Numbered from the stretch's first letter, positions 10,767 to 22,739 are shown. The stretch is 64,000 bases of DNA from Protula sp. h YS-2021 (GCA_949752745.1 OX457031.1:47821257-47885256), one strand, 5' to 3'. Notes: generated by a model from the letters alone, not told the origin. Program-made: numbers and translations.

Positions 10767-11734
10767 ATGCACGGCTTGATTTTCTTTTTTTCCTTGGCTT
10801 TATTTGTTTCCGTTGAAAGTGCACCAAAAAGAGGTTTGTAATATGCTCTTATATTAAAAAAATAAGCACATATCTATTGTAAGAAAATCAATACAAGGAA
10901 TATTGCTACACGTAAAGCTCATTTATGACAGAGTGTCATTCTGCTGCCATTTTCTTGGAATTAAGCTTATTAAGCAGCAGGATAATTCAAAGGGTTGTTT
11001 AATAGACTTAACTGTCTTGTGATTAAGTCAATAGACAAATGTGCTATCAAACGGCTACTAAACTTATCTCAGAGCTAGATAAAACCAACTTCAAACAAAA
11101 TTTTGCATCAAATATGCAATATGGTTGTTATTGTTACAATTTTAAAGTTTTAAAGTAATAACGGCTTAATTGTGTAATGACAGATCAGCTTAACTGCTGT
11201 AGTGTGGTATTTATTTAGTAGTTATTATTTGTTGTTGCTGTGCATTGTTTGTATCAGGACAAACAAAGCAGAATTTTGTCTAACATTTTAATAGTTAATA
11301 ATTTACTGAAAAGAATTTCACGAACAGTAAATAAAAAGTGTAGAACTAAGACAAAGCAAGAAAATAAACGCAATTTGATAAATTTTTGGATTTCAGACCG
11401 TTTCAAATGGTAGTACTATCATTGAAAATACATTAATGATTTTAAGATATTAATCTTCTGGGTGGTTACTGTTAGCAACATAACAAATATATCAAATGCA
11501 CTAATTTACAAGAATAATTGTCTTAAGCATGTTATTACTCCTCTCACTGTATGTATCTGTAACAATGTACTCATGAAAGGATGCAAGGGTGGCTCAGTGT
11601 CGACGTCCTGGGGTAGCAAATGTCCTCGCACGTGTGGCTGGCAAGTAGACGAGTGCGAAGGTGACTGTGTTAAAAGATGCCAATGCCCAATCGATTATCT
11701 GGAAAAATACGACATTGACGACAAAGGCTCCTAG
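10767..11734 (+). CDS. Secreted cysteine-rich TIL-like peptide, two exons
   Basis: Exon 1 is 10767-10833 and exon 2 is 11580-11734; the joined CDS is 73 codons plus stop. Exon 1 starts at an ATG and encodes a hydrophobic signal peptide (MHGLIFFFSLALFVSVES) followed by APKR, a dibasic site that suggests propeptide cleavage. It ends with a phase-1 donor, G|GTTTGT. Exon 2 begins after AAAG|GATGC with the matching phase and carries seven cysteines in the order C-x12-C-x3-C-x6-C-x3-C-x3-C-x-C. The CPRTC and CxCP motifs resemble trypsin-inhibitor-like (TIL) domains, but TIL domains normally have ten cysteines; the second and the last two are missing here. An odd cysteine count could mean an undetected middle exon or a truncated paralogue. 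A role as a protease inhibitor or other extracellular peptide is inferred from the pattern only. No polyadenylation signal was identified close by. Confidence 0.5.
10834..11579 (+). other. Intron of the TIL-like peptide gene
   Basis: The stretch is bounded by GTTTGT and an AAAG acceptor preceded by a pyrimidine-rich run (ctcctctcactg). It is AT-rich and no further cysteine-rich open stretch was recognised in it. Confidence 0.4.
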
Positions 11735-12560
11735 GACATAGTAGCGTCAGTATAACAGAGCTATAGCAATGATATTTATATTTAACTAGTGCTTAGATAT
11801 AAGCATTTATTCTAGGAAAGAAAGCTTTCTGTTTAGTACCAGGTTGTCAAATATATATGTAATCATACTATGAAAACACACTGAAATAATAATGATACAG
11901 CGGTTATGAAAAGGTATTTAAGTATTGATATCTTCATTGTTCATGCATTGATCGTAAATTGATTTTGTTTTAATATCTTAAAACTATTTGCGGTGATAAC
12001 TTTTAGGGAATTCTTAAATCTATATATAATATATTGCAGAAGTTTAGCTCAAGCAGGTTTTTGTAGTGCCTCTCACTATTTCAATTGTTTTTTGTTACCG
12101 TTTCTCAAATTTGCCAAATGATGTTAAACGGGAGAATAGTTAAAGATCAGCATAATACCTAATACAAATTCAAAAGATATTTATTTTAAGCAGTTATTTC
12201 AAGTTCAGTACGAGATTATGATAACCTATATGGCTTGTAGATGGACTGTGACAAGTTTCCCTACAATTACAAGAAGGTTGTATTTAGTTCCGTCACGAAG
12301 GCACTGGGATCTTAAGTTAGGTAGTTTATCTTGAAAGAGAGTTAGAAAGAGAGTTAGAAAGAGAGTTAAGTAATTGTGTATTTTTCTTTCACTTCAGTTA
12401 TGTCATGATATGATATCCTCATACCCGCGCAATCATTTTCCCTCAGAACAAAGAAAGGCCCTGATAAGACAATAGGTCATTTTTAGTATGTATGTTTATC
12501 AGAATAGCGTAAATAGTTGTTCTGTCAAAGTAAATTAAAATAATGTCTCGCTTTTGCTCA
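11735..12560. other. Non-coding; short (gagagttagaaa)3 repeat
   Basis: No gene is recognised. A 12 bp unit is repeated about three times at 12334-12368. Confidence 0.5.
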
Positions 12561-12569
12561 CAGTCTGAA

Positions 12570-13800
12570 ACCGAAAATAGAATGAAACAGGACGTTTTAA
12601 TTGTCAAGAGCAATATCTCTCAACGAATTTATTGACGAATGAGGGAACAAATTTACATTTTATCAAACCACAAAATAAGAACTCAATAATAGTCGCTCAA
12701 TCTGAAATTGTATATCTGCCATTTTAGGCTGTAGCATTACATGCAAATGTGCACAGATTTATCCCTTAAAGGTAATGTACCAATTTAGGAATTAAGAAAA
12801 CAACCGTGTACATTTATCAAATATCATTTACCAAAATGGATGACAGTTGAGATGGAGGGCTGGGAAATTGTTGAAATCTAGGTAAAGCTGGCCAGTTGAA
12901 ACCTAATGCTGAATGAACGAGGACAAAATTGAAACAAACTGCATGTTTAGATTACAAACATCTCGATGACGAAAGAGCTTATGGCCTTTGTGAAACCTCA
13001 CTGTCCAGTGCTGACACTGTCACTTAACATACCATCACGGCTTCAGACTTCAATGAAATATTTGACCCAGTTTAAAAGTTCAATTTTTTTGGTCAGCCTA
13101 TGACCTTAAAGAGAATGAAAAAACCCAAACAGCGGTTGTTCTCAAGCACAGAATATCTCGACGAATTTATTAACAAATAGGTGAACTAATTTATCTTTAT
13201 CACGCTGTAAAATAAGAACTGCATAGTACCCAATTACTACCAAAAGCCTATATGCGGTTTGAGGTTATAACATTGCATAAACATATATAAATATTCAGTG
13301 AAAACTATAATGTCGCATGGTATCACGCCGCAAGCTGGTGAAAGCTAACGCCAATGAACAGTAATCTAATCTGTTCAAAGGAGCTACATGTCGAAACAGA
13401 ACGATTACTCCTGCAAAATACATCCTTTTCATCTACAACTAAGGACAGCTAAAAACACCGATTAAGGACCTTAACAATCAAAATTGTCACACGTTAAATT
13501 ACGATGAGAAAAGAGCGCCGCTAGCAGCCCCAGAATTTCACGCAACACATATAGATATTTACAGCCAACATTCTTTTGGGAAACGTAATACAACACACAT
13601 CTAAAGCCCACATGACTGACATGTTACACAAAAACCTGAGAAGCAAATGGAGGCTTTTCGACAACATATTCACAGCTTGAACATGCACATACTCCTTGAC
13701 GCTCGTTTAGTGCACGACTCCACATAACATCACGGCATCAGACTTCACACAAGATCTTAACCCAGAGTTGAATATTTAATCTATTCGTTTATTTTCTTAC
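12570..13800. repeat. Diverged tandem duplication, ~0.6 kb unit
   Basis: Copy 1 is about 12570-13125 and copy 2 about 13130-13800. Matching blocks are acgaatttattnacnaat, aaaataagaactnnataata, gatgannaaagagc, and atcacggcntcagacttca followed by gaccc or aaccc. The divergence is high and several gaps are needed. Confidence 0.55.
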
Positions 13801-13804
13801 TTAT

Positions 13805-14435
13805 TTTAGCTCTTCAATAGTGATGATGATCCCAAACAGGCTTTTAAGGGATCTAAAACCTCTCTGGAAGTGAAAAGTAGGGGAAGATTTATAGCTGAAA
13901 AAAGAAAGCGAGGATTTACGTGCTGGATGTTATATTCTCAATTCGCGGCTGTTCAAAAATTGTCTTCATTTGCACGGAAAAGAGAGGCCGAGGTCTTAAG
14001 GTGAGTCACTATTAATAGTAAGAACTCCACCCATGCACACCACACTCAAGCTCGCCACAGCTTTAACCGAATGAAGTAAATAGATTGCCTCCTTTTTTCG
14101 CAACAATTCTAAATGTTCATTTTTCACACCTGACTAAATTGTAAAAAAACAGCTCTGTGAACTATCAAAATATATGATAAACCATTAAATATCTGTATTT
14201 TATGGCTATTATTTATTTTATGGCTATTATTTGATTTTATGGGTATTTTATGTCAGACCGTAATTTTTCCCCAAAGCACAGGCTACTGGGAAGATCAAAC
14301 AGTAAAAGTTGATTTAAAATGCGAAAGAGTTCAGATCAAATGAAAACTAATAACGAAATATGCCATCTTAAAAACGTTGAAATGAATGCTTGTGTCAGAA
14401 CGGCTGACCACAGAAACGAAGTCAGTGAAAAGAGA
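13805..14435. other. Non-coding stretch before the Lys/Asp repeat
   Basis: A short direct repeat, ttttatggctattatttattt, occurs near 14200-14235. Nothing else is recognised. Confidence 0.45.
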
Positions 14436-14439
14436 TACA

Positions 14440-15642
14440 GACAGCAAAAATCATGTTAAAATAATCGGCAAAAAGGAAATGGAAAATAGAGAAGACAAAG
14501 AAAACAGAAGGGGACGTGAAGGAAAAGAATAAAATGATGCAAGTACCAAAGAAAATGATGCAAAGAGAGAAAATGGTAGAGATAAAAATGATGACCAAAA
14601 GAAAGAAGATGACAGTAAATGGCAGAAAATCAAAGATTCTGGCTATAGCCAAAACACAAAAAATCAAGAACACGAAAAGAAGATGAAACCAGAAATCAAA
14701 GAACAATGGACGATAGTAACAGAGATGATGGTAAGGATGGTCAAGATGATGCTGAGCACAGCAGTAAAGAAAATTAAGATACAGGTAACGGTGACAACGG
14801 TAAAGATAAAGATTGCAACGGTAAAGTTGAAAATGGCAACGAGAGAGATAACGATGGCAACGACAAAGATAAAAACAAGAATGGTAAAGATAAAGATGAC
14901 CACAGCAAAGATAAAGATATCAATGGTATAGTTAAAGACGACACGGGTAAAGATAAGGACAGCAAAGGCAAAGTAAAGAAAACAACGGCAAAGATAAAGA
15001 CGACAAAGGTAAAGATGTAGATGAAAACAGTAAAAACAAAGACAGTGATGGTATAGATAAAGACAACAAAGGCAAAGATAAAGAAGACAAGGGTAAGCAT
15101 AAAGACGATAACGAGAAAGATAAAGACGACAGGGGTAAAGTTAAAGATGATAACAGTAAAGATAAAGACGGTAGTGGTAAAGAATGAGACGAAAAAGAAA
15201 ACGGTAAGCATTAAGTCGTCAAGGGTCAAGATAGAGACAACAACGGCTACGACAATGGTAAAGATATAGAGATGACAATGCTAAACAAAAAGGTGACAAG
15301 GATAAAGAAGATACAAAAAAGTTGGAAAGTCCAAAAATAAAGAAGACGAAAATGACGAACATCACAAGGAAAAAAGCAAGCATAAAAAAAGAAAAACATG
15401 AAAAAGATAATGACAAAAAAGAGATAGACAAATATGATGACACTGACAAAGTCAAGGAGAAAATGCACATATATAACAAAATGAATGGTAGGGATGTAAC
15501 TGTTAGAGCAATACGCAAGGCAAAGAGTGAGGATGACAAAGAAAAGAACAAAAAGAAGAACGCTGACGAAAATGATTCTGAGAAGGAAAAGGATGACAGC
15601 GATAAAAGCGAAGAGGCTAAGGTAAATCCTGCTCAGCTTTAA
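14440..15642 (+). pseudogene. Lys/Asp-rich degenerate repeat ORF
   Basis: The + strand is built from variants of an 18-21 bp unit (aaagataaagacgacaa with a ggt spacer), which in one frame encodes GKDKDDN-like repeats. The clearest in-frame stretch is about 15000-15187, ending at a TGA. Upstream the same repeat appears in another frame, for example where ggcaaagtaaag lacks one A relative to its neighbours. A second open stretch, 15322-15642, is a 106-codon Lys/Glu/Asp-rich ORF ending in NPAQL. The pattern fits a decayed exon for a highly charged repetitive (for example extracellular matrix or disordered) protein, or a purine-rich minisatellite that happens to be open. No homologous family is recognised. 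The long minus-strand ORFs opposite, rich in Phe/Leu/Ser/Ile, are shadows of this repeat. Confidence 0.4.
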
Positions 15643-15644
15643 AA

Positions 15645-16880
15645 GTTGCTTTCTAACAAACACTTCACTGGGATAAAATCTTTTTAAAATTAAAGTTAGA
15701 TTTAAACTTTTTCTGAAGTTAAAATCAATGGTAAATCAAACTTAGATGCTGTTCCTTGTAAGGTATTCTTTACTGACGAAAGTTTTTGTTGGTGAGACAC
15801 TAAAATAAAATTCATTGCTGTAATTACAGAAACATTACTATTTTGCAGATTTTGGAGAAAATGGAATTAGGACACAGACCGTGACCATAGAATTTCAAGA
15901 CGACAAGAATATTCTTTATTTATTACTTTAAATTAATTTGAGGATTAAATGAGAATTAATCAGAAAAGGCATACTATTTGACAGAATTATTTCCCAAGAC
16001 ATCTTAAAACATATAGCAAAATGAGATTTTTTCAAATGTTTTATTTAAGTCATTTTGTTATTAGAAATTTAAAACGTTATTATGCTAAAATTCCCAACCA
16101 AACACTTGAACAGAGATTGAGAGTAAGCATAACATTTGCAAGTGCATCTTTATCATAAAATAGCCGCAAGAATACAAACAAAAATTATTTTACTTATAAT
16201 TAAGTGAAGAATTGCAGTAAAAGACCAAAAACAGCTTGATGCTTTTTGTTTGAAAAAGTTCCAGTATAGCGGTTTGTTTTTATTAAGTAATTCCAATAAA
16301 ATTAATTATAAACGACTTGAGTCTGCAGCTTTTCGAAAATAAAGTGCGACACTTTTGACGCACTTCTGAAAACAATATTTGTGACTAAAACAAGTTTGTG
16401 TTAGTTTGGGCTCTGGAATTAAAGAGGTAACTAAAATAAAATGAGCTAAGCTTTCAACTTATACAGCTGTTGAATGGCTGTACGCGTAGGTTATTTAACT
16501 CTCAGCATGCGATTGTATTGTAGTTACATAAAACCGAAGTTATTTACTGCAGGAAGAACCAAAAAAAAGAGAGAAAAATTTATAATTCTTGTGTATTTAT
16601 TTTTATTTCGACAGGGAAAAGTTTGACTTTGTACTGTTTTCGTGTCGACGCTATCTTCTGCAAACCAATAACGATTGTTAGGCAGTTGTCTGTTCTGTAT
16701 CTGTGCCAATCATTTCAATTTTCAACGTAAGAGTGCTGATATACTTGTGTAACAGCGCATACAAATGCCGGTGGCTTACCGTAGTGATTAATCTCGAAAA
16801 GGAAAAAAGCTTGATTTTAATTTGGATCTGGATTTTTGGACTTTTTTATTTTAAAGGCAGAAGAAGTAACATGCCAGTTA
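15645..16880. other. Non-coding AT-rich stretch
   Basis: Only short unsupported ORFs were seen. Confidence 0.5.
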
Positions 16881-16975
16881 ATTCATTTGGTTAGAGCGTT
16901 GATGTGGTAATGTCAGGCTCCAATCTGGCTCTGGGTGGCAAGAAGGGGATTGAGATTCGCTTCACATGTCTTAGC
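16880..16975 (+). repeat. tRNA-derived SINE fragment, copy 1
   Basis: The sequence tttggttagagcgttgatg fits a pol III A box (TGGTTAGAGCG). It aligns through gtggtaatgtcaggctccaa to the tRNA-like repeat read on the minus strand at 22740-22875. Its B-box region is degraded. Confidence 0.5.
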
Positions 16976-16999
16976 TAAGTGAGAGCAGTGAATTACGTC

Positions 17000-17980
17000 A
17001 CCTGTCACTGAATGCAAAATTAACGAAATATTAAATTTCTTGATAAATTTGATATAAAAATTATATTTAAATAAGTACATGGCACATGGGGCATCAAGAA
17101 ATCAGCAAAAACAAAAAAAACATAACAAAGGAAAACAGAAGGTTTGAAAGACATCACGCTGTCCCTTCACCAATTTATTGAACTGTATATCTATTATATC
17201 TTTGTTGCAATACCAACCGTTAAGTCGTGTAACGACAATTCGTTTGATAATGTCACTGTCGATATTTCTCATGTTAACAAATAAACTTTACAGTAATGGT
17301 GATATTTGTGAAGGATAATTAATATAATCGTCAGAATCGACCCAATATTCAACCTTGAGAAGAAGAACGTAATCAGTTAGACACTGTATTTGGTCATGTT
17401 GAAACACGGGCAAGGTATAGCCAATGCCTTTTTCCGAGCAGCCTAATATTTTCTAGATTGCAGCAAAGTCAAGTTTTCTTCTAGATTGTAGCAAATTTAT
17501 TCATTGCTTTGGCAATATATGTTACTTTTTAACTAATTGAATGGCAAATACAGCTGTTTTACAACTTTAAGTTCACAGTGAAAATAATAAAACTTAGAAT
17601 CGCAGAAGGCTTCGATTTACAAGGTGGTATTTTTTAACTTAAGCGATAAACTACGCAAAATGCAAGCATGAGTAATTTAAAAAACATTATGAAACAATTG
17701 TTCAGTAAATGCTAGTGCTATAGAATAACAGTCCCTGGTTTATGTGTCAAAGACAAATACAGAGAACCCTTCGTAAAGGCTGAAAATAGTAAATTGACAC
17801 CAATTATAAGTTAGTTATATGCGACCTATAATTTTTGTTCGATAATGTTATGTAAGAAAATTTCCTTGTGCTTCTACATAATCCATATTAATTCTTTCTG
17901 AAAAAGTATAACAATTTCCACTCTAACAGGCTTCATAAAAATATTCAGTTCATAATATGCAACATTATGATTCACCTGAT
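17000..17980. other. Non-coding AT-rich stretch
   Basis: No gene or repeat was recognised. Confidence 0.5.
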
Positions 17981-17984
17981 GATA

Positions 17985-18425
17985 TTTCATAAGCTTTCTT
18001 ATACCATGAGTCACCGATGATGATTCACAAAGCTTTCTAACACCATGAGCCACTGTGTGACGTTTCACAACTCTTCTAACACTAAGAGCCACTGAATGAC
18101 GTTTCACAAGGCTTTCTTATGTTATAAGTCATCAGCTGATGTTCTGCAAAGTTTTCTCACACTATGAGTCACTGGATGAGAATTCACAAAGCCTTCTAAC
18201 ATTATGAGCCACCAGCTAATGTTTCACAGAGTTTTCTTGCACTATGAACCACAAAGCTTTCTCATACTATGAGTCTCACACTGATGTTTCATAAATACTA
18301 TGAGTCATCAGATGACGTCTCACAAAGTTTTCTCACACTATGAGTCACCAGATGACGTTTCACAAAGTTTTCTCAAACCATGAATCACAGGATGACGTTT
18401 CACAACACTTTTCTCACACTCTAGA
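17985..18425. repeat. ~40 bp minisatellite with TGACGTTTCAC motif
   Basis: About ten units follow the form tgatgacgtttcacaaagtt, ttctcacactatgagtcacc. Units vary in length by a few bases and one is partly deleted near 18240-18295. Several contain TGACG half-sites. Confidence 0.85.
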
Positions 18426-18429
18426 GATA

Positions 18430-19370
18430 TATTGATAATATGCTGGTTACTGTATGCTATTCGGCGGAAGAATGATGAGTTTGGCATGTGAAAATGTTAT
18501 TTTAAACCATGTGGAATGTTCAATATTCGAGGAAAATGGTATTTTAAATGATATAGAGCATTTACTATTGAATGTATGAGTATCTCACGGTATGCAAACT
18601 GTTTTTTACTCTTGGCTGAGCGCTACATGTTATATCGAATCTGGGCGAAACTGCTGTCTCAGATGTGAAACATTTACAATTTTTCCGTTTTCCATGCTCG
18701 GTATAATTTTTTTATTAATGACCAGCAACAATATGAAGAATCAAAGCCTTCTCTGTAGAACCTCTAAAAAGTGAACCGTCATCGTTTTACACGAGGGTAA
18801 AACTGGTAAATGGTACCAAAGTTTCGCCATTTAAAATCTGACATTACTACCGAGAACGTCCTGCTTTCAATCAATCAAACTTATAACAAATCGTTAAAAT
18901 TTACGTTGAAATTTTCCTTTTAATTTTACCTGATCTATGTAAGTTTATGGTTTAAACACCTGTATCCTTGGATAATATATTAAATGGATACACCAGATTA
19001 TTTTTTTAACCTCATTATAAATTAGATCTTGCGCTCGTGTCCAAGATCCTTCATATAGCTTATGTAGAACATTTCCTTCTGACTACCAGGCTATGGGTGA
19101 ATAGAATTTGGAAAATCTCAGAATTACCAGCTAAAACTTGTAGAGAATTTTCTGCGCCAGCTCTCTATATTTTGTCGTTTGCTGACTGATTTGTCTTCCA
19201 ACTGTTTCTATTTTGTCTGATTCAAGTTCAATAGACTGCTGGTTTGAATATGGACACGTAGTAATCAACTCTAGTTCGGTCACATCGTGACGTCATGCGA
19301 ATAGATTATCATGTGCCCCAAAAAACCCAAAATCGTAGTATATCTGAAATACAAATAAAGCAGAGCTGGG
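18430..19370. other. Non-coding stretch
   Basis: Nothing recognised downstream of the amidohydrolase-like gene. Confidence 0.5.
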
Positions 19371-19559
19371 TTTATTAAATAAATTCTTAGTGTACGGCAA
19401 GTACAATCGACCTTTTTACCTTTACTTCTTGGACGCAAAAATAATGACTAAAAGACATGGGACGATCACTATTTCGGTGTATATCCAACATGTATCTACA
19501 TCCAAGTCAACCTCACATACAGAGAAAAGAAACAACTAAACCAACATTTGAAAGCATGG

Positions 19560-19565
19560 TTTATT
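19560..19565 (-). promoter_or_regulatory. AATAAA hexamer overlapping the stop codon
   Basis: On the minus strand the last codons read AAT CAA TAA followed by ACC, so AATAAA starts inside the Gln codon and contains the stop. A second AATAAA lies at 19371-19376, about 185 nt downstream, and is the more ordinary candidate. Which one is used cannot be told from sequence alone. Confidence 0.35.
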
Positions 19566-20748
19566 GATTCAAAGAACCTGGGTAATTTGCCTGGAGATAT
19601 TCAAAAGTAGTTATTGCAATTGCTTGAGCGTATGCATCTCTCTCCGGATCATCCCTATTTTCATAAGCAGATTCTATTTGTATAGCGTCAATAGTACCGC
19701 CTTCATTAGAGCCATGGATTCGTGTATTGTAGCCTCCTGCGCAGCACAAGTAATTGCATGTGTATTGGTAAATTGAAAATGATTGACAAAACACAGAAAA
19801 TAACATTTAGTAACAATGCTGTGAAACAGTATTCTAAAATACAATAGTGATATACAGCAATATACAAGTATTGATTGCTTTTTCTGATAGAAAAGCTGAA
19901 ATATTCGATATGTCGCAAGTCAAATCAAACATTTTATCATACAGGTGTATACAAAATGTCATACCTTTATTAAGTACCTTTTATAATAGCTAAAGTGGAC
20001 ATCATTTCGCTAATAACTGTGTTGCAACATGCTTTTCATTTTCAATTACATTGCATTATCGCAAAACAATATATAGTATCACAGATACAGTATCCTTTAA
20101 TTTTCAAAAATAGTTCTCACAGCAAACCAATGAAGTTTAAAATGGATTTCATGTTACCAATTAAATATCAAAGTTGAATTCAATATATACGTAAAAAGGG
20201 TTCTCACAGCAAACCAATGAAGTTCAAAATGGATTTGATGTTAGCAATTAAATACAAAAGTTGAATTCAATATACAATATCAAAGTTGAATATTCCTAAC
20301 CCTCAAATTTAAATATCATCAAAGCAATAGTTTTGTGACTTTTTTGAGAATAGATATATTCCGTTTTATATCACTAGGCTTAGGGTGAAATTCCTTAAAT
20401 TTTTTACATGTTTAATATTCTTACACAAACTCTACGCCTAATGATTTCGAATGAAATAATGGCATCAGTTTTTTGATACCTGAAAAGAAGGCCTCTCCAT
20501 CGGGACCAGGTATAGTGGGAGATGGTACTGCAGCATATCCGTTCTGTTCTAGAAAATGGCCATAGCTGACGTCTCCTCGCAGTAGGTTATCAAAGTCAGT
20601 GCTTACTTCTGTAGAAAGATGGACGATGGACGTGTCTTCTGCTACAAAATCCCCCGAATCTAGTTCATCTCCATTGAGAAGATAACCTACACGATATTAT
20701 AAATTCTCAGTTCATAATTGCTTTATATTGACAGTGTTATCATGCCAT

Positions 20749-20836
<88 letters not shown>

Positions 20837-21892
20837 TAATTTCATGTGACTGCAATAATGTCTTAACAATATGGTAAGACTGCATCGTTACCATTTATGT
20901 TATTACGTAATCCATCTCTAATGTAAAATGGAACATGACTAAAATAAAAAGGTATGGAAGTAGAAGAAAATGCAAGAACCGATGTTAGGAAATATGACGT
21001 GATTGATATACCTAACTCTGCCCATACATTTGGATGACCATGGCCATGTATGTCGAGGAACAACCCCATGCCATTAACCGCTTCATCTTGTTCAATAGTC
21101 TGCTTGGAAGCGTTGACACATCTGGTCATGTTAATCAAATAAGACATCCATTTGTATTTTGGAAGCACTTTTTAAGTATTTATAAATTTCTGTTCTAAAG
21201 TAGTAGGTTTACTAGTTTGCATGTACAGAAATGAGAAATAGTGAACATTACACAAAAAAATTAACGATGTTACGTCATAAATAGATCAAGGTTGTTTGAG
21301 TGCACCTGTGGAATTCCTCCCATGCCTCCACTGCTATTGTTTCACCAAAGGTAGCTTCATTGATGTCCCGATTTGCATCCAGTTTAACACGAGCCAATAG
21401 ATTGATTACCATTGTTGGTGCTTTGCCTGTCATGTCATACAAGTAGTCATGGATAAGTCTGGTGAGCTCCTGTGTGAATGAGTCCCGCACTGTGGTTGCC
21501 TCGCATCTATAAACGTTACATTTGAAAAACAAGGCACTGCAAATTCAACTGGTAAGTAGTATAACCTGCCTAATTGAAAGAAAAAAATGTTTTCAAATAT
21601 CAATGAATGTCTATAAGTAAGATAACAACAGTCTTAAGTTTTACTCATCGAAGTCTTTTTCACCACAGTCGTGGCTCCACACACACTCGCCGTCCACATA
21701 GCAACCGGCATCGCGGTCTCTAATGTCGTCAGGTTCTTCATATCCACCGTGAGGAGCTGCTAAGATTACGTTCAGGTTTCCAGGAACACATTCTATATAC
21801 TGCTCTCCCTTACTTTTGGATAGTACTGAGAATGTCTTACTTAACAGTACAAAAGTTATACTCAATAGTTTTATTAACGTCATGGTTATCAA
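19561..21892 (-). CDS. Secreted N-formylglutamate amidohydrolase-like protein, five exons
   Basis: The minus-strand exons are 21645-21892, 21306-21506, 21012-21121, 20480-20686 and 19561-19736, giving 942 nt or 313 aa. All introns are GT-AG and the phases (2, 2, 1, 1) match at every junction. Residues 1-25 form a signal peptide, so the protein is probably secreted. The sequence shows the hallmarks of the N-formylglutamate amidohydrolase superfamily as found in invertebrates: AAPHGGYEEP at 45-54, the RDRDAGC segment at 58-64, a Cys-rich CVWSHDC at 70-76, DIHGHGH at 173-179, AELGYLL near 184-190, NGYAAVPSP in exon 4, and HGSNEGGTIDAIQIE at 263-277. The His residues of HGG and DIHGHGH are candidate metal or catalytic ligands by family analogy. 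The substrate is unknown; bacterial relatives hydrolyse N-formyl-glutamate. The family length is close to usual, so the gene looks intact. A canonical AATAAA (19560-19565) overlaps the TAA stop. Confidence 0.88.
20113..20290. repeat. 87 bp tandem duplication in an intron
   Basis: Two near-identical copies start with gttctcacagcaaaccaatg at 20113 and 20200. They lie in the last intron of the amidohydrolase-like gene, between exons 4 and 5. There are only a few mismatches, so the duplication is fairly recent. Confidence 0.8.
20751..20831. repeat. (TA)n microsatellite in an intron
   Basis: About 80 bp of pure TA lies in the third intron of the amidohydrolase-like gene, between exons 3 and 4. 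Confidence 0.95.
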
Positions 21893-22735
21893 ATATCATA
21901 CAGATTCAGTCTCTCCTGATTTTTAGCACAGCAATGTTATTTTAATTTTAACGTACCAAGTTGTGCATAAACTATATACAGTATATTGTAATGGTTTGAT
22001 AATTTTGTTGATATAGACTGATCATAATAATATATCTACAGATTATAAATAGTCATAAGTAATCACTTATTCGGCATTGAACAGCTGTGCAGCCTTCTTT
22101 TCACTACATAAATGAACACGGTACAATCACTTGGGGTGTTCTATCTGCTCAATAAGCAAATCACCTTTGACTCGTTTCCACGATAACACATGTGTTGCTG
22201 TATTTTATTTTGTTCAGGATGCACTTCGTGCGATATGCAGGTCTAAAGGGATACAATTCTAAATGTTTTTTTTTAAATTTTACTTCTTTTAACACACTTG
22301 TATATTTTGAGAAATCACAATATTAAGTCATAAGCAGTATCATGATCTGAAGCCCTGTCTAAAGAAGTAATTAATTATCTGAATTTTAAGCATTGATTAA
22401 ATGTCATAGGTTTTAATTATTTGAATTTTTTAACGTTTAACAACTGTCCTACATTTCAGTAATGTAATTTAGCAAAGTTCCAATATAATACCAAAAAAGC
22501 TATACTGAATGACGTTAAAGCCTGAGATTAAACAAACCAAGTTACATTTTTCTTATAACTGTTAAGTGTAGCACTATATGTTTTACTTGATGTGATTTAG
22601 CGCTTGTGGTACATTAAAAATACGAAAGCACTTTGTTAAGTATTACAATCTTGTATCTTGAACCACCAAACCTTAGATATTGAAATATTTTTCTTTAAAA
22701 GAGATGGCCGAAAACCTTATTGGGAATTAATTCCG
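21893..22735. other. 5' flank of the amidohydrolase-like gene
   Basis: AT-rich sequence. A TATA-like minus-strand motif (ctatttataat) occurs about 150 bp upstream of the start codon but cannot be told from background. No other feature was seen. Confidence 0.35.
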
Positions 22736-22739
22736 AATT

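Noticed and set aside
14422..15663. Several minus-strand ORFs that look like multi-pass membrane proteins
   Set aside because: They are antisense to the Lys/Asp repeat, which turns into Phe/Leu/Ile/Ser runs; no conserved features.
17985..18425. CRISPR-like repeat-spacer pattern
   Set aside because: The whole ~40 bp unit repeats with no distinct spacers.
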